Below the pieces are notes generated by a model. That model saw only the letters and a program-made list of their open reading frames with translations, was not told the origin of the DNA and ran no database searches. The translations under genes were made by a program, and so were the position numbers. 64,000 nucleotides of DNA from Nicotiana tabacum (lineage: Eukaryota; Streptophyta; Magnoliopsida; Solanales; Solanaceae). Shown here piece after piece: positions 21,543 to 34,024 of this stretch. The stretch is taken from the NCBI RefSeq assembly GCF_000715075.1, contig NC_134096.1:115628698-115692697 (forward strand), in the 5' to 3' direction. Position 1 is the first letter of the stretch. Each line of letters opens with the position of its first letter.

Positions 21543-24161
21543 TGTGATGACCCAAAAGGTCATCTTTAAATTTAAAAATTATTTCTGTGATCTAATACCT
21601 CGAAAAGTACTATTTATCATTCCTCGACTTGCGTGCACAGTCCGTATAATTTTTCGAAAAGTTTTTATGTGAAAAATAGATTAAAATATAAAATAGAGCC
21701 TTAAAACTCAACTGAGTTGACTTTGGTCAACATTTTGAGCAAACGGAATTTTGACAGTTCTTGTAGGTCCGTATCATGATTTGGGACTTGGGCATGTTCG
21801 AAATTTAATTTGGAGGTCCCTAGCTCAAGTTATGACTATTTAACTGAAACTAGTAATTTAAAGGCTAAAGATTTCCAAACGTTTGACCACGGATTTGACT
21901 TTTTGATATCGGAGTCGGAATCCGATTCCGAAAATTTGAAGTCATTCCGGGTTCATTTAACATGTTTCGGCACAAGTTTTGTAAATTGAAAAGTTTGAAA
22001 CTCAAAAGTTCGAATCAAGGTGTGAATTGTAATTTCAATGTTATTTGATGTGATTTGAGACCCCGAGTAAGTCCGTGTTATGTTACAAGACTGGTTGGTA
22101 TAATTGGACGAGGTTCTGAGGGGCTCGGATGAGTTTCGGACGAGTTTCGAACCATTTTTGTAAATATTGAAGGTCTGGTTCTGGTCTGTCGCACATACGC
22201 AATTTTGGTCGCAGGTGCGAGGTCGCTTCAGTGGCTGAGAGACCACAAATGCGGAGGTCTCGCTTATGCGGTTTCCTTCGCGTTTCTGCATAATCGCATA
22301 TGCGACGTGAAGGTCTGCAGATGTGGTCCTCTGCTGGGCAGCCTTGCTCCGCAAATGCGAGCTTTGTCTCGCAAATGCGAGGCCGCAGGTGCGAAAATAT
22401 AGCCCGCAGATGCAAAAATACTGGGTAGAATACATAAAATCAGGTTTTAGCCATTTTTATTCATTTTGAGTTTTGAGTCTCGGATTTTGGCGATTCCGAA
22501 GGGAATTTTCACGACTTTGAATTGGGTAAGTGTTCTATAACCAAAAATGATTATATTTCATAAATCCATGTCTATATTCATCATTAATTTTGGATTTAGA
22601 CGGAAGAAAGTGGAATTTTTGTAAAACTTTCCAAAAACAAAAAATTTAGATTTGAAGACCCATTTGACATCGGAATTTAGTAATTTTTGTATGGTTGAAC
22701 TCATCTTGGAATGGGTGTTCGAATTTCGTAAGTTTTTTCGATATTCGAGACGTGGGCCCCACTGTTAATTTTTAGATGAATTTCGGATTTTATTCCAGAA
22801 AATTAGTAAATTCATATGGAATTAATTCCTACGATTTGTATTGAGTATATTGAATTGTTTATGACTAGATTTGAGGATTTCAGATACGAATTCGCGAGGC
22901 AAAGGTTTATTGGATTCTTGAATGTTGTTACAAAGCGAGGTAAGTGTCGTGGTTAACCTTGACTTGAGGGAGTAGGACTTAATTGTCTATTTGCTACATG
23001 ATTTAATATGCGGGTATAACGTATATGTGAGGTGACAAGTATTTATGTGTTGTGGTTGAGTCAAAGCATGTGAGTGAAATTTGTTTATTGTGAATAATTG
23101 TCTATTTAATTAAGATATTCCTGCTTAACTTTATTATTGATTATTTAATCATTATTCGTGAAATTATTATTCATTTAATTATTGTTGAATATTTGGAAGG
23201 TGAAATCGGTATTTGGTATTGAATTGATTGATAAGTGTATATCCCCACACTAAAAAAACTCTTCCAAATTTATATTATTATTTTCATGATAAGGAAGAGT
23301 GTAAAAGCACGAAGAGTGTTGTCGTGCCATTTGTGAGTGTAAAAGCATGAAGGGTGTTGTCGTACCATTTGTGAGTGTAAGAGCACGAAGGGTGTTGTCG
23401 TACCATTTGAGAGTGTAAAAGCACAAAGGGTGATGCTGTGTCAAATGAGAGTAAAAGCACGAAGGGTGGTACCATTCCATTTCCATATTATCATTTGCTC
23501 ACTTTATTGTTGATAAATTAATTGGCTGATAAGTGACACTTCTCCTGCTGAAATTATTATATCCTTCCCATTCGCATGTTCCCTCCCAAATTTATAAATT
23601 ATTATTTATTGTATTATTGTTACTTTGTATTTGTATATACTTGTACATGTGGTTTATATACATGTCTTGTCATAGCTTTGCCACTACTTCGTCGAGGTTA
23701 GGCTCGGCACTTACCAGTACATGGGGTCGGTTGTACTGATACTGCACTCTTCACTTCTTGTGCAGATTTCAGAGTTGGTCCTAGCGGCGTACTGTAGATT
23801 TGCCCGGATACAGCTACCAGTGGAGACTTGAGGTATAACTGCACAGCATTCGCAGTTCTGAAGTCCCCTTTTATAGTATCTCAGCTGTGTATTATATTTC
23901 AAACAGCATAAATTTGATTCAGACCTTTATTTGTAATATTCTAGAAGCTCGTGCACTTGTGACTCCAGTTCCGGGATGGTATTTAAACATCGCTATTATT
24001 ATGGATTATTCACTACATTTTAGACAAGCATTTGTTTTTTTGTTATTAATTAGTTTAAAATTGTTTTAAAATGGCTAATATTATTCTAACGTTGGTTTGC
24101 CTAGCAAGTGAAATCTTAGGCGCCATCACGGTCCCGAAGATGGGAATTTCGGGTCGTGACA
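21543..24161 (+). mobile_element. 5' LTR (LTR2) of a Tekay-like Ty3-gypsy element
   Basis: It begins TGTGATGACCC and ends GGGTCGTGACA. A tRNA-iMet primer site and a gag frame follow immediately, which fixes it as a 5' LTR. It contains the CpG-rich block at 22190-22420, a GAGACGTGGGCCCCAC word at about 22746, and a 38-bp tandem repeat at 23297-23482. Confidence 0.9.
23297..23482 (+). repeat. Five-copy 38-bp tandem repeat in LTR2
   Basis: Units beginning GAGTGTAAAAGCACGAAG start near 23297, 23335, 23373, 23411 and 23449. The last two are more diverged. The minus-strand open frames across it are repeat shadows. Confidence 0.9.
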
Positions 24162-24163
24162 GT

Positions 24164-24173
24164 TGGTATCAGA
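24164..24173 (+). other. tRNA-iMet primer binding site
   Basis: TGGTATCAGA lies two bases after the LTR end. It is complementary to the 3' end of plant initiator tRNA-Met, the usual primer of this lineage. The family consensus continues with GC where this copy has TC. Confidence 0.85.
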
Positions 24174-24282
24174 TCTCTCAGAGGCTATGAAGTTTAGGAA
24201 CAATATCACTTCTTTCTTATCCTGTCATACGATCTTATTCTATCATCGATAATTAAACCATTCTATTCTTATTCTCACGCAG

Positions 24283-26795
24283 ATGGCGAGAACACGTAAT
24301 ACATCTACCGACGGACAGGGACCAGAGCCCCCGGTGACAACTATGGCCAGGGGTAGAGGTCGAGGCCGAGGTCGTGCTAGAGGCAGAGGCAGAGGTAGAG
24401 CTCAATCTAGAGCTTGAGCAACAACACCTGTTGTAGAACCTCAGGTGGATCTTCAGGAGGAGGTTCCCATTCAGACTGTACCGGTTGGACCAGTTCAGAT
24501 ACTGAAAGAATTTATAGCTACTCCAGTGCTTCAGGACGCTCTAGTCTATTTGGTAAGTCTTATGGGGAGTGTGGCCCAGAATGGTACATTTTCAGTGGCA
24601 CCAGCCGTCTCACAAGGTGTGGGAGGAGCGCAAACTCCCACTACTCCCGCTCCGGAGCAGATGGCTCCCTAGAATCAGGCTCCAGTAGCCACGCCAGTTG
24701 GGGTAGTTCAGCCAGTTGTTGCAGCACAGACCGATAATAAGCCCGTCATGTCTTCTGAGGGCTTATTGAGACTGGATAAGTTTACTAAACTTTTTCCAGT
24801 TCACTTCAGTGGTACATCTTCTGAGGACCCACAGGATTATCTTGACCGTTGCCTTGAGGTGATGCAGAGCATGGGTATAGTTGAGACCAATGGGGTTGAT
24901 TTTACTGTATTTCAGATGACGGGTTCCGCCAGGAGGTGGTGGAAAGATTATACATTGACCAGATCAGTTGAATTGCCTGTATTGACCTGGGAACAGTTCT
25001 CACGGCTATTTCTAGAGAAGTTTCTCCCTATCACATTGAGAGAGGATTACCACAAGCAATTTGAGCGTCTACAGTAGGGCAGTATGACTGTTACTCAGTA
25101 TGAATCCCGTTTTGTGGATTTAGCTCGTCATGCTCTCCTTTTACTACCCACTGAGGGAGAGAGAGTGAGGAGGTTTATTGAGGGACTCACTCACCCTATC
25201 AGGCTTCAGATGGCCAAGGAAGCCGGAAGTGAGATTTTCTTTCAGGCGGCTTCTAATGTTACGAGGAGGATCGAGATGGTTCTTGCACAGGAGAGAGGGC
25301 AGAGGTCTGATAAGAAGCCTCGTCAGTTCGGTGGTTTCCGTGGTGCCTCGTCCGGAGCCAGGGGTAATTTTGGTAAGGGTCATCCTCCCAGACCATTTCA
25401 TTCAGCACTCCAGGCATCTCCCGGTGCTTTAGGGAGTCACGGTTCTATTATGCCTTACTCTGGGCAGCCAACATTTAGTACACATTCAGCTCCTATCAGT
25501 GCACCACCACTCTAGAGTCACTACATCGGTTATTCGGCCCGTTCGGGTCAGCAGTCACAATAATCGAGGTCCTGTTATACTTGTGGTGATCCGTGGCACA
25601 TTTCTAGATTCTGCCCCATGTCTCAGAGCAGCATGCAGCAATAGGGCTCTAGTGCTATGGTTCCAGCACCAGTTGTTTCACCGCCTGCTCAGCCAGCTAG
25701 AGGTAGGGGTCAGGCAGCTAGAGGTGGAGGTCAGACCGTTAGAGGTGGAAGCCAGCCAGTTGGAGGCCGTCCCAGGGTCGCAATTCAGAGTGGTGAGGCC
25801 CAGCACCGATTTTATACTTTTCTAGCTAGGCCTGAGGCCGAATCATCCAATATCGTGATTACAGGTATTGTTCCAGTTTGCCATAGAGATGCTTCAGTTC
25901 TATTTGATCCAGGATCTACTTATTCCTATGTGTCCTCTTATTTTGCTTCATATCTGGTGATGCCTCGTGATTCTTTGAGTGCTCCTGTGTGTGTGTCCAC
26001 TCCGGTGGGAGATTCTATTGCGGTAGATAATGTCTATCATTCATGTGGGGTTACTATTGGAAGTCTTGAGACTAGTGTGGATCTTCTACTACTTGATATG
26101 GTAGATTTTGATGTCATCTTGGGAATGGATTGGTTGTCACCTTATCATGTTATATTGGATTGTCATGCCAAGATGGTGACCCTAGCCATGCTGGGGTTAC
26201 CTCGGTTAGAGTGGAAAAGTGCTCCTGGTCATTCTACCAGCAGGGTTATTTCGTATATGAAGGTTCGGCGTATGGTCGAGAAAGGGTGTCTAGACTATTT
26301 GGCTTATATTCGCGATCTCAGTGCGGATGTTCCTTCTATGGACTCAGTACCAGTTGTTCGTGAATTTCCAGAAGTATTTCCTGCAGATTTGCCGGGAATG
26401 CCACCCGACAGAGATATTGACTTCTGTATTGATTTAGCTCCGGGCACTCAGCCCATTTCTATCCCACCATACCGTATGGCCCCGCCAGAGTTAAAAGAAT
26501 TGAAGGAGCAGTTACAAGACTTACTTGATCAGGGATTCATTAGACCCAGTGTCTCGCTCTGGGGTGCACCCGTACTATTTGTAAAGAAGAAAGATGGTTC
26601 AATGCGAATGTGTATAGATTATCGGCAGTTAAATAAGGCTACTATCAAGAACAAGTATCCACTGCCAAGAATTGATGACTTATTCGATCAGCTTCAGGGT
26701 GCCAGGGTGTTTTCAAAGATCGATTTGAAGTCTGGATACCATCAGTTGAAGATTAGGGCATCTGATGTCCCTAAGACAGCTTTTAAGCTTCAAGT
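24283..26795 (+). pseudogene. Tekay-like gag-pol, truncated inside reverse transcriptase
   Basis: The frame starts at ATG 24283 with a short arginine/glycine-rich stretch. The gag core is 24748-25515 (LDRCLEVMQSMG, RRWWKDY, FIEGL), with a zinc knuckle CYTCGDPWHISRFC at about 25580-25620. The retropepsin has [13 protein letters not shown] and [10 protein letters not shown] follows with [35 protein letters not shown] and [12 protein letters not shown]. Similarity stops after DVPKTAF near 26790, before the catalytic YVDD box. No RNase H, integrase or chromodomain is present. At least six in-frame stops interrupt gag, nearly all explained by one C-to-T change in a CAG, CAA or CGA codon. Confidence 0.93.
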
Positions 26796-27671
26796 ATGGT
26801 TGGCCCAGATTCCTAATTCTCACGTCTCGAGTTTTTCCTAATAAATTTGAGTATCCCAAGTAAGTGTTGTGTTGAAAGATACATATACTCAAAACGCATA
26901 CGAATTCCTCCTACCTTATTATGATCTCTTTGAGAATGTGTTAAGTATGGTTTATGTATTAAAATGCTATGACTTTAACTCGTGTTTCAAATGAAAGTCT
27001 ATTATGCTTAACTTGGAAAGAAACTCAATGCGCCTAAGACTCTTGTTGCTCGTATATATACTTAAGGCCTTGACTTCAAATGCTCCAATTATTGATAATC
27101 TATAAAGATGCTTGAAAGTGAAAGAATTGAGTGGGAGATATAAAGTATGGCTAATGTGCCAAGAATGAAAGTTATACTTGCGGCCAATAGTGCCATGAAA
27201 TAAAATGATGCGTGAAAGATTATGAAATGAGTCTTGATTCAACTGTTCCAAATTGACTCCGAAAATAGATTTTCCTAAAAGCATATGTACTCAAGTCATG
27301 TTCAAATGTGGTTGTTTTAAATTAATTCCTATTATCTGAACCACTGTTTCAGTCGTAAATCACCATGCTATACTTTGTAAGTATTTCCAATGTATTTTGA
27401 GTTCTAACATATTCATGAGTTGAAATTATGTATTTCCCTTTTGGGGAAGAGTATGTTAAGAATAAATGGTGTGTCACTCGTTTATGATTTTAACTTGTGC
27501 TTCGATTGCTAATCACCTTGCTCCATTTATGTGGAAAAAAATACATTGTGTTTAAAGTCTTCATTACTAATGAACTTAGAGTTATAATTTCCAGAATATT
27601 CTATATGTTGGTGTTTATGATGATGACCAACGAAAGTAAAGAAATGAAAGTGTGGAATATGAGATACGGCC
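26796..27671. other. Unassigned AT-rich sequence after the truncated RT
   Basis: No coding frame or terminal repeat is recognised. By position it could be the internal 3' end of the element that owns the LTR-like tract at 27672, but nothing proves that. Confidence 0.35.
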
Positions 27672-30600
27672 TATAACACCCCAAAGTTTTAACTTATATT
27701 TACATTCTCGATTGAGCATCTTTATAATAAATATAGATTTTACGTCGTACTTCCTAAACGTGAATTTGACTATATATAAAAATTTCTTACTTTAGGTTGT
27801 GTTAATTTTCATGGTGTTGCTATGTGAAACACTTAATATTATTTTGATGAATTGCTATTAAATACATTAGATATTTAAGGTTTTGGACTGTCACCCTTTT
27901 TGTATTTATCCAAAGAAGAAAAGTTGGGCAACCACCTTTTGTTCATCCCCATCTATCCCTTAAGGACCTCCTCTCATAGTTCATTCTTTCGTGCCAAAGA
28001 AAACCCCTACCCTCTCTCCTTCTTATCACCTGAAATACTTCATGGTAACCATCAGAATTTTCACTAAACCAACCAGCAAAACTCGTTCTTGGTGAAGCTC
28101 AAGTTGCTCCTCTCTTTTGTGGTAAGTTACTAAACTCATTTTTACACTAGACAGCTATTAGTATTTTCTTCGTATCTTCTTGTATAGGAATATGTTTTAA
28201 GTGATCCAAGATTTTTTGGAAAGATATTTCATAGATCTATAACTATTATTCAGGCAGAAAAACCTGGTTTGTCTTTTATTTACCCAAAAATAGGTGATGA
28301 AGTACAGGGCAGGTGCTACACAGATTTTCTATTTTACAAACCCTCCATGTACTACTATTAGTAATTTGAGCATAATATTTTGTATAAAACTGATATGTGG
28401 TGATTCAAGATTTTCTAAAATGGTAAGATATATATCTACAACTGTAATGAAGACCACAAAGTCTAGTTTGTCCATTTTCATCTTCAAAACTGAGTCACAA
28501 CACAAGACAGTGATACTAACCAGAATTTCTGTTTAGAATTTTTTTAGTAATTTGCACCAATATCATGTTTAGTTTGACATGTTATATCATTGAACTTATA
28601 TAGATATTTGACTATGTAGTTAAGGTATATACATACCTTTGTAAAATCTAAGGGGGAGTGTTTGAGAAAGTGAACGGATTTGGTTTGTCTATGGCATAGA
28701 CAATTCGAACGTCCTCAAGTTGTGGTTGAACTGTTTTGCGGTAAAACACCAAGGTTTGTATATAAACTTTGTACTCTTTTTAGTTGCTGGAATATTTTAA
28801 AATAACCTGATATTTTATTTTTATTGTCTTCAATTTATATCGTTGTATTCGTGTTATATCAAGTATTGTAAGATATTCGCTAAATCGCTCACTCGTACGA
28901 ATTTGCTTGATCAGTTTGTATTCTTGTTGGGACTTTGTCCTTTTTGTGGAAGTGACTTTGTCACTCATCTTGGCATGCCTCTTGATTCGGACCTTTTGCC
29001 ATCTTGACTTTGAATTTGTAGTTCGTCTTAAATTATGGAACTTGTCCGTGTTAAGTACGAACTAGGAAGCCATTTTTAATATGGTTCTTGATTCTCTTGA
29101 CTATTGGGTTTTGACCCCACTTGATTTGGGGCTTTGGTCCATCTTGATATCTGATTATGCTTAGTGCGATGGCATGATGTACATATTGGGCGAAAAATAA
29201 ATATTTGACAAACTCTCTTGGATTGATAGTATATGCTTTCTCGACTCTTGAATCTTGAACATTGTTATTGATATTTGGAAATACTTCAAGGTTTGATATT
29301 CGATAATTTTGATATATTTTATCACTTGTTTTAAATAATATTTAATTTGAGCTACCTATGACTGAAAAGGGGCATTAGAGAATTTAATGGCTCCCAGCCC
29401 AAAGTTTATACACCACTAAGGTTTATGCTTATCGATAGTTGTTTTCTATCGTAAGTAATGTACGGGATGAGATTTGAATACGGCCTTATGAAGTAGTCTT
29501 TTTTAGGAGCACTTATGAAGATCACATTTGTATAAGCACCTATATTTATAGTTTTGGGACTTATACATGATCTATATGTCACACTCATGTACGTTATTTT
29601 GGAGGCTTATTGGATCTTAAGACCAAAATCTTGTAACTTGAATTTGATAATTTGTTTTGCTGTTTTAGGATGTGTTAATAACTCAAGTCTTGTAATATTC
29701 TTAATTTACATTGTCTTGTAAAATAATGTACAAAGGAGAAGACTAGTTTATTTTTTTTACTCGCTAGTTTGAAATTTATGTACAATATGAATAGACAGTG
29801 ATGTTGAACGAAAAGTATAATTTTGTTAGGAAGTTGCTTAACGTGTTGATTATTCAAGAAGGGTTATATCACCTTATGTTTATATTTTGGCATCTTATTT
29901 TATTTATTTTTTAAAATTATGAAGTGTATTTTTAAAAACAAAAATATTGCACTTTGAACATTTATCGCATGGGCCTATTTCCGCTACTAAACTATTCTGA
30001 ATGTCTTTTTAGATTAATATCTTCTTAATATTGTAAGTAGTAAATTAGATTTATTTCGTAAGTAGCACTCTCCCAAAGGGGGTTGCTACACGGCCACCGT
30101 GCCATGAATGAAGAATTATGTGTATGGCCAATAGAGCCAATAAAATAATGATGTTCTGAGTGGTTGAAACCACTAATGAAACTATATATGGTATGAAAGG
30201 TTAAGAGGTGAATGAATTTATATTTATGTTTCCTTTGTGTGCAAAACAAAAAAAAAATATTCTTGGGAGTATCGTTAGTCACCGAGGAAGGATAGGTTGA
30301 AACAACCTAACCCTGAAACTACACGTGCCAGTATAGGTGTGATTGAGGGGTAAATCCTCATACTGATGTGTTGAGATTGTTTTCCCTAAATGGGATGAGA
30401 TTGATGTTATGAGATTATTTCCCCTTGATTGGGATGAGATTGTTGCTAACCTTGGATTAGATGTCGACTCACACGGCACATGTGGGGAGATGACCTAGTT
30501 GATCGGGTCGAGATCGGACGCCATGTTGTGCATATGGTGGTGTTGTGGTGGGATGTCCTGGGGTGAGATGGCTTAATCGATCGGGCTGAAATTGGACTCT

Positions 30601-31375
30601 GTGCTAAAAGTATGGTGGTATTATGATTGGATGTCTTTGGGTTAGATGGCTTAGCCGATCGGATCGTGATCGGACTCCGTGCTAAACACGGTGGCATATC
30701 AATGCTAAAGATCTCCCAACTTAAAAATAATGATATTTACTTGGAAAAAGGTTACCTCCTTCTTAACTTAATGTTTTTATATTGTTTGAGGCTCTCATTG
30801 ATCTTATGTTGTTTCTCCTTATACTGTTATTCAATTATTTGAGAGGGTGTTTAGCCTTACATACTAGTACTATTTCATATGTACTAACGTACCTTTTGTC
30901 GGGGAGCTGCATCTTTAATGGATGCAAGTGGTTCGTCAGCATGAAACTTTGATCCTCGTTAGCAGTTACCCTCTACTCAACAGGTTTTGAAGAGCCCGAT
31001 TCTATTCCGGACCTTATGTCACTTGAGATGGTACATAGTGTTTTGAGGTATAGCCAGGGCCTTATCGCCGGCACTTCCATATTACTCTTTTGTTATACTT
31101 AGAGGCTTCGTGGACGTGTTGTGGGTGGTGTACGATGTTAGGTAATGAACTAGAAATGTTGGTATTTGGCAAACATATTTTTCCTCGTAATTATGAATTT
31201 GTAGTATTTTGGAAATTGTAAAATGAATATCCTATGAGTAATGGAAAAGAACGTGGAGCACTTGACTTTTCTCATGTATATTTCTTGTGACTGATTCTTA
31301 TATTGTTCATGGGTAAGGTTGGGTAGAAGGTATCAAGTAGGCTTGCTACGCGCTCTCAGAGGTCGGGGCGTGACA
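27672..31375 (+). mobile_element. Candidate gypsy LTR (solo or 3' LTR)
   Basis: The left end reads TATAACACCCC and the right end GGTCGGGGCGTGACA, complementary-looking termini as in other plant gypsy LTRs. The late part contains GGGGAGCTGCATC and an AGAGGCTTCGTGGAC series like LTR R-U5 regions of Solanaceae elements. There is no TG start and no target duplication, so the boundaries are tentative. It carries 78-bp tandem repeats at 30487-30700. Confidence 0.5.
30487..30700 (+). repeat. Three-copy 78-bp tandem repeat
   Basis: Units start at 30487, 30565 and 30643 with GAGATGGCTTARYCGATCGG wording and share GGACTCYGTGCTAAA and ATGGTGGT. Shorter GGGATGAGATTG repeats lie just upstream at about 30372-30446. 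Confidence 0.85.
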
Positions 31376-31902
31376 CATATACACTAAATATGAAGTTATT
31401 TTTTATCCTTATATTACAATTGTACTTTGCTTTTGTTTAGAAATAGTAAGTATAAATTGTCGTAGTTTAATTTCTGCACAACTTTATTCGCGAATTAAAC
31501 CATCTTATTTTATTAGAAATAGTCCGGTCATTAATGTCCAAAAAACCAAAAACAATCTTTCTACAAAAACCCTTGGAATGTACATGAAAATCTCAACTAA
31601 ATATTGAGGTAGAAATGTATGGTACAGTTGCTATCTTGAATCTCACCAAAAAAAACAGAGGAGGGTAACGAAAAAGTAGAAAAGAGGGAAAGTAACGGAA
31701 ATAGTAAAAAAAAAAAAAAAAACATATAAAAAATAAAATATAAAAAAGAACTCGATGCCCAAAAAAGACATGTAATGGTTGTCTATAGGAAAATTATCGT
31801 AAAACACTATAGTTTGGAACCTAATAACTATAGTTTGCCTAATCATCATTTATAGTTACCATTTTATTACTATCAGCTTATATCATTTGTATTCAAAAAC
31901 GT

Positions 31903-32110
31903 AATAAATACAACTTGTGTCATGTGTATTAGTTCGCGCAATGAATACAACTTGTATCTACTGTATTCGTTCGCGCAATTGTATTCATTCACGTAACGAA
32001 TACAACATGTATCAACGGTAACCAAGGCGAAATACAAGGGTGTATACAAAGGATGCAACGTGTATCGACTGTATTCGTATGGACTATATTTGTTCGCACA
32101 ACGATACAAT
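31903..32110. repeat. Irregular GAATACAACTTGTAT / GTATTCGTTCGCGCAA repeats
   Basis: The words AATGAATACAACTTGT and TGTATTCGTTCGCGCAA occur several times in direct order with variable spacing (37 then 55 bases). Copies near 32040-32110 are more diverged. Confidence 0.6.
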
Positions 32111-32422
32111 TGGCAAAATACATAAAAATAAAATGATCTTATTTAGAGTCAAACTCTAAGCAACTGAGCTACGAGAGCTTGTTGCTCTCTTGTTTCAGTT
32201 CAAAACGATTAATCTTTTGTTTCATAGATTTGCTATAAAATTCAAAGATAACTACAAATGATAAATTTGGTGAATGTATAGCTATGAATGATAAATACAT
32301 TGTACGTATTTGATGTGTCGAGTATTTTTTCCTTATCTATAATAACGAGTAAAGATCACTTTTAACCCACGGTCGCAATTATTTACCCCGTAGCCGCAAC
32401 AGTGTATAAAAATTATATATTT

Positions 32423-32426
<4 letters not shown>

Positions 32427-32466
<40 letters not shown>
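32427..32466. repeat. (AT)n microsatellite
   Basis: About 40 bases of uninterrupted AT dinucleotides. Confidence 0.95.
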
Positions 32467-32468
<2 letters not shown>

Positions 32469-33660
32469 TATTTTGAAAGTATTTATGCAGTGTTATTTTC
32501 CCTATATTAATGCCTTTAACTTTGTAATAATTCAACCCTTTGTTTGTGATATTTTATTTTTCATAACCGTTTGGGTTGAGTCACGAGGGAGTTCGGACAT
32601 TTTCATATCAGTTTTTGATTGAAAATGGTCCGTGCACAGTTTCTGGGGCAATCGCGAACAAAGAATAGTGTGGTTCGGTTGAGCCTCGCATTTGCAGAGT
32701 GGAACTCGTGACTGCGAAAAGGTGGGGGTTTGGGCAGGTTCTCGTTCGTGGAATGAGTTCCCTGTGGTGATGTTAGTTTTCGCACGACTTCAACAATAAA
32801 AATATTTCGACACGACTAACCCTTTAAGTCACCAAAAAATTAAACGGCGACCTTTTTCTTCGTGGATACCTTTGGTAGGTTTCACATTGATATGTTCTTA
32901 GCAAAACTCTAATACAATGGGATAAATAAAAAACTCGAAAGAGAGAATAAGTGAAAATATTATCTCGCGCTTATTTATTTTCATATTTTACAGTTTACAC
33001 AATACAAAGTACATACTTTCAATGTCGGACACTAAACTATTTTATTAATGTGAGAGTATGTAATTATCTAAGAACGTCAATGAATATTTAGAAACTTAAT
33101 TATCTACTTGTATTGTGACATTAGGAATGCATCTCTCTCTTTTTTTAATTTCAATTATTTATAGTTTTAACAATGGAACTTTGCCTAATATTTTAGATAT
33201 TAAACTACTAAAATCTTTATATCTATCAATAAATATTTAACAAAAAAAATTAAGGTAGTGTATTAAAATATATGGCTAATATTTTGTTAACTTGAAAACA
33301 TCCTTACCAAGATGAATAAATATTACCAATTGATGTTTCTTGGGAAGAAAAATATATATTATATTTGAAAGAGAGTGGATCCTTATTTCTATATGATAAT
33401 GATAATGTGGTTACTAAAGTAAAGCTTCTCCTTTAAACAATTCGTTCATTTATGCGAACACCTAAGCTTTACGTTATAGTTCTTGATTAACTAGCATTTA
33501 ACTAATAGCTAGTGCATCTTGATTATTGATAATTGATAATTATTAATCTGTAGATATATAAATAAGGATAAAAGGTAGGGGAAACGAAAGTTTTAACATC
33601 ACTAATAATTTGATCAATATTCGAGTCAATATAAAGAGGAAAGTCCCACAGAGAAGAGCT

Positions 33661-33682
33661 CGGCCCTTCCCCAGAAGGGCCG
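33661..33682. other. Perfect 9-bp hairpin
   Basis: CGGCCCTTC, a four-base loop CCCA, then GAAGGGCCG. It lies just upstream of the B3 fragment in otherwise AT-rich DNA. Confidence 0.8.
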
Positions 33683-33710
33683 CTGCTTCCACTTCCTCAA
33701 CAAGACGTTG

Positions 33711-34016
33711 GCGGTACTGAATTTGTACTCATTATCAGGAAGATATTAAAAGAGTCTGATATTGATCATAAAAAGGGCCGCTTCACATTACCGAAGAAGC
33801 AAGTGCTAATCGACAACTTTCTTAGCAATGAAGAACTCCAAGAGTTGGATCAGAATGCACTGCAAATGGTTGTCCGAAATATCAGGAGGGGAAGCTAATC
33901 AAATGCCAATGAGGATATATAACTCTGGGAAAAGCAAGGATCCTAATAAAGCTTTAACTTCAACGGGATGGAGGAAACTGGTTGAAGAAAATAATTTTAA
34001 AAATAGGTGACGAGGT
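33711..34016 (+). pseudogene. Broken B3 DNA-binding domain gene fragment
   Basis: Translation from about 33711 gives EFVLIIRKILKESDIDHKKG, RFTLPKKQ and a FLSNEELQEL stretch, which resemble the start of a plant B3 domain (KxLxxSDVxxxxGRLxLP). After a one-base frame change the sequence continues as TSTGWRKLVEENNFK, like the late B3 motif GWxxFVKENxLKxGD. The frameshift and stops in the middle make it non-functional. It ends against the LTR that begins at 34025. Plant B3 proteins bind DNA as transcription factors; which subfamily this came from cannot be said. Confidence 0.6.
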
Positions 34017-34024
34017 AGAGCGAA

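Larger units (their letters stand above)
31376..33660. other. Intergenic AT-rich DNA, no gene seen
   Basis: It holds an A-run near 31708, an irregular GAATACAACTTGTAT repeat at 31903-32110 and an AT microsatellite at 32427-32466. A short piece at about 32640-32740 with CGCATTTGC-type words recalls the CpG-rich LTR block. No conserved reading frame is present. Confidence 0.5.

Noticed and set aside
24414..24737. 107-codon serine/glycine-rich frame
   Set aside because: It is an out-of-frame reading of the Tekay-like gag region.
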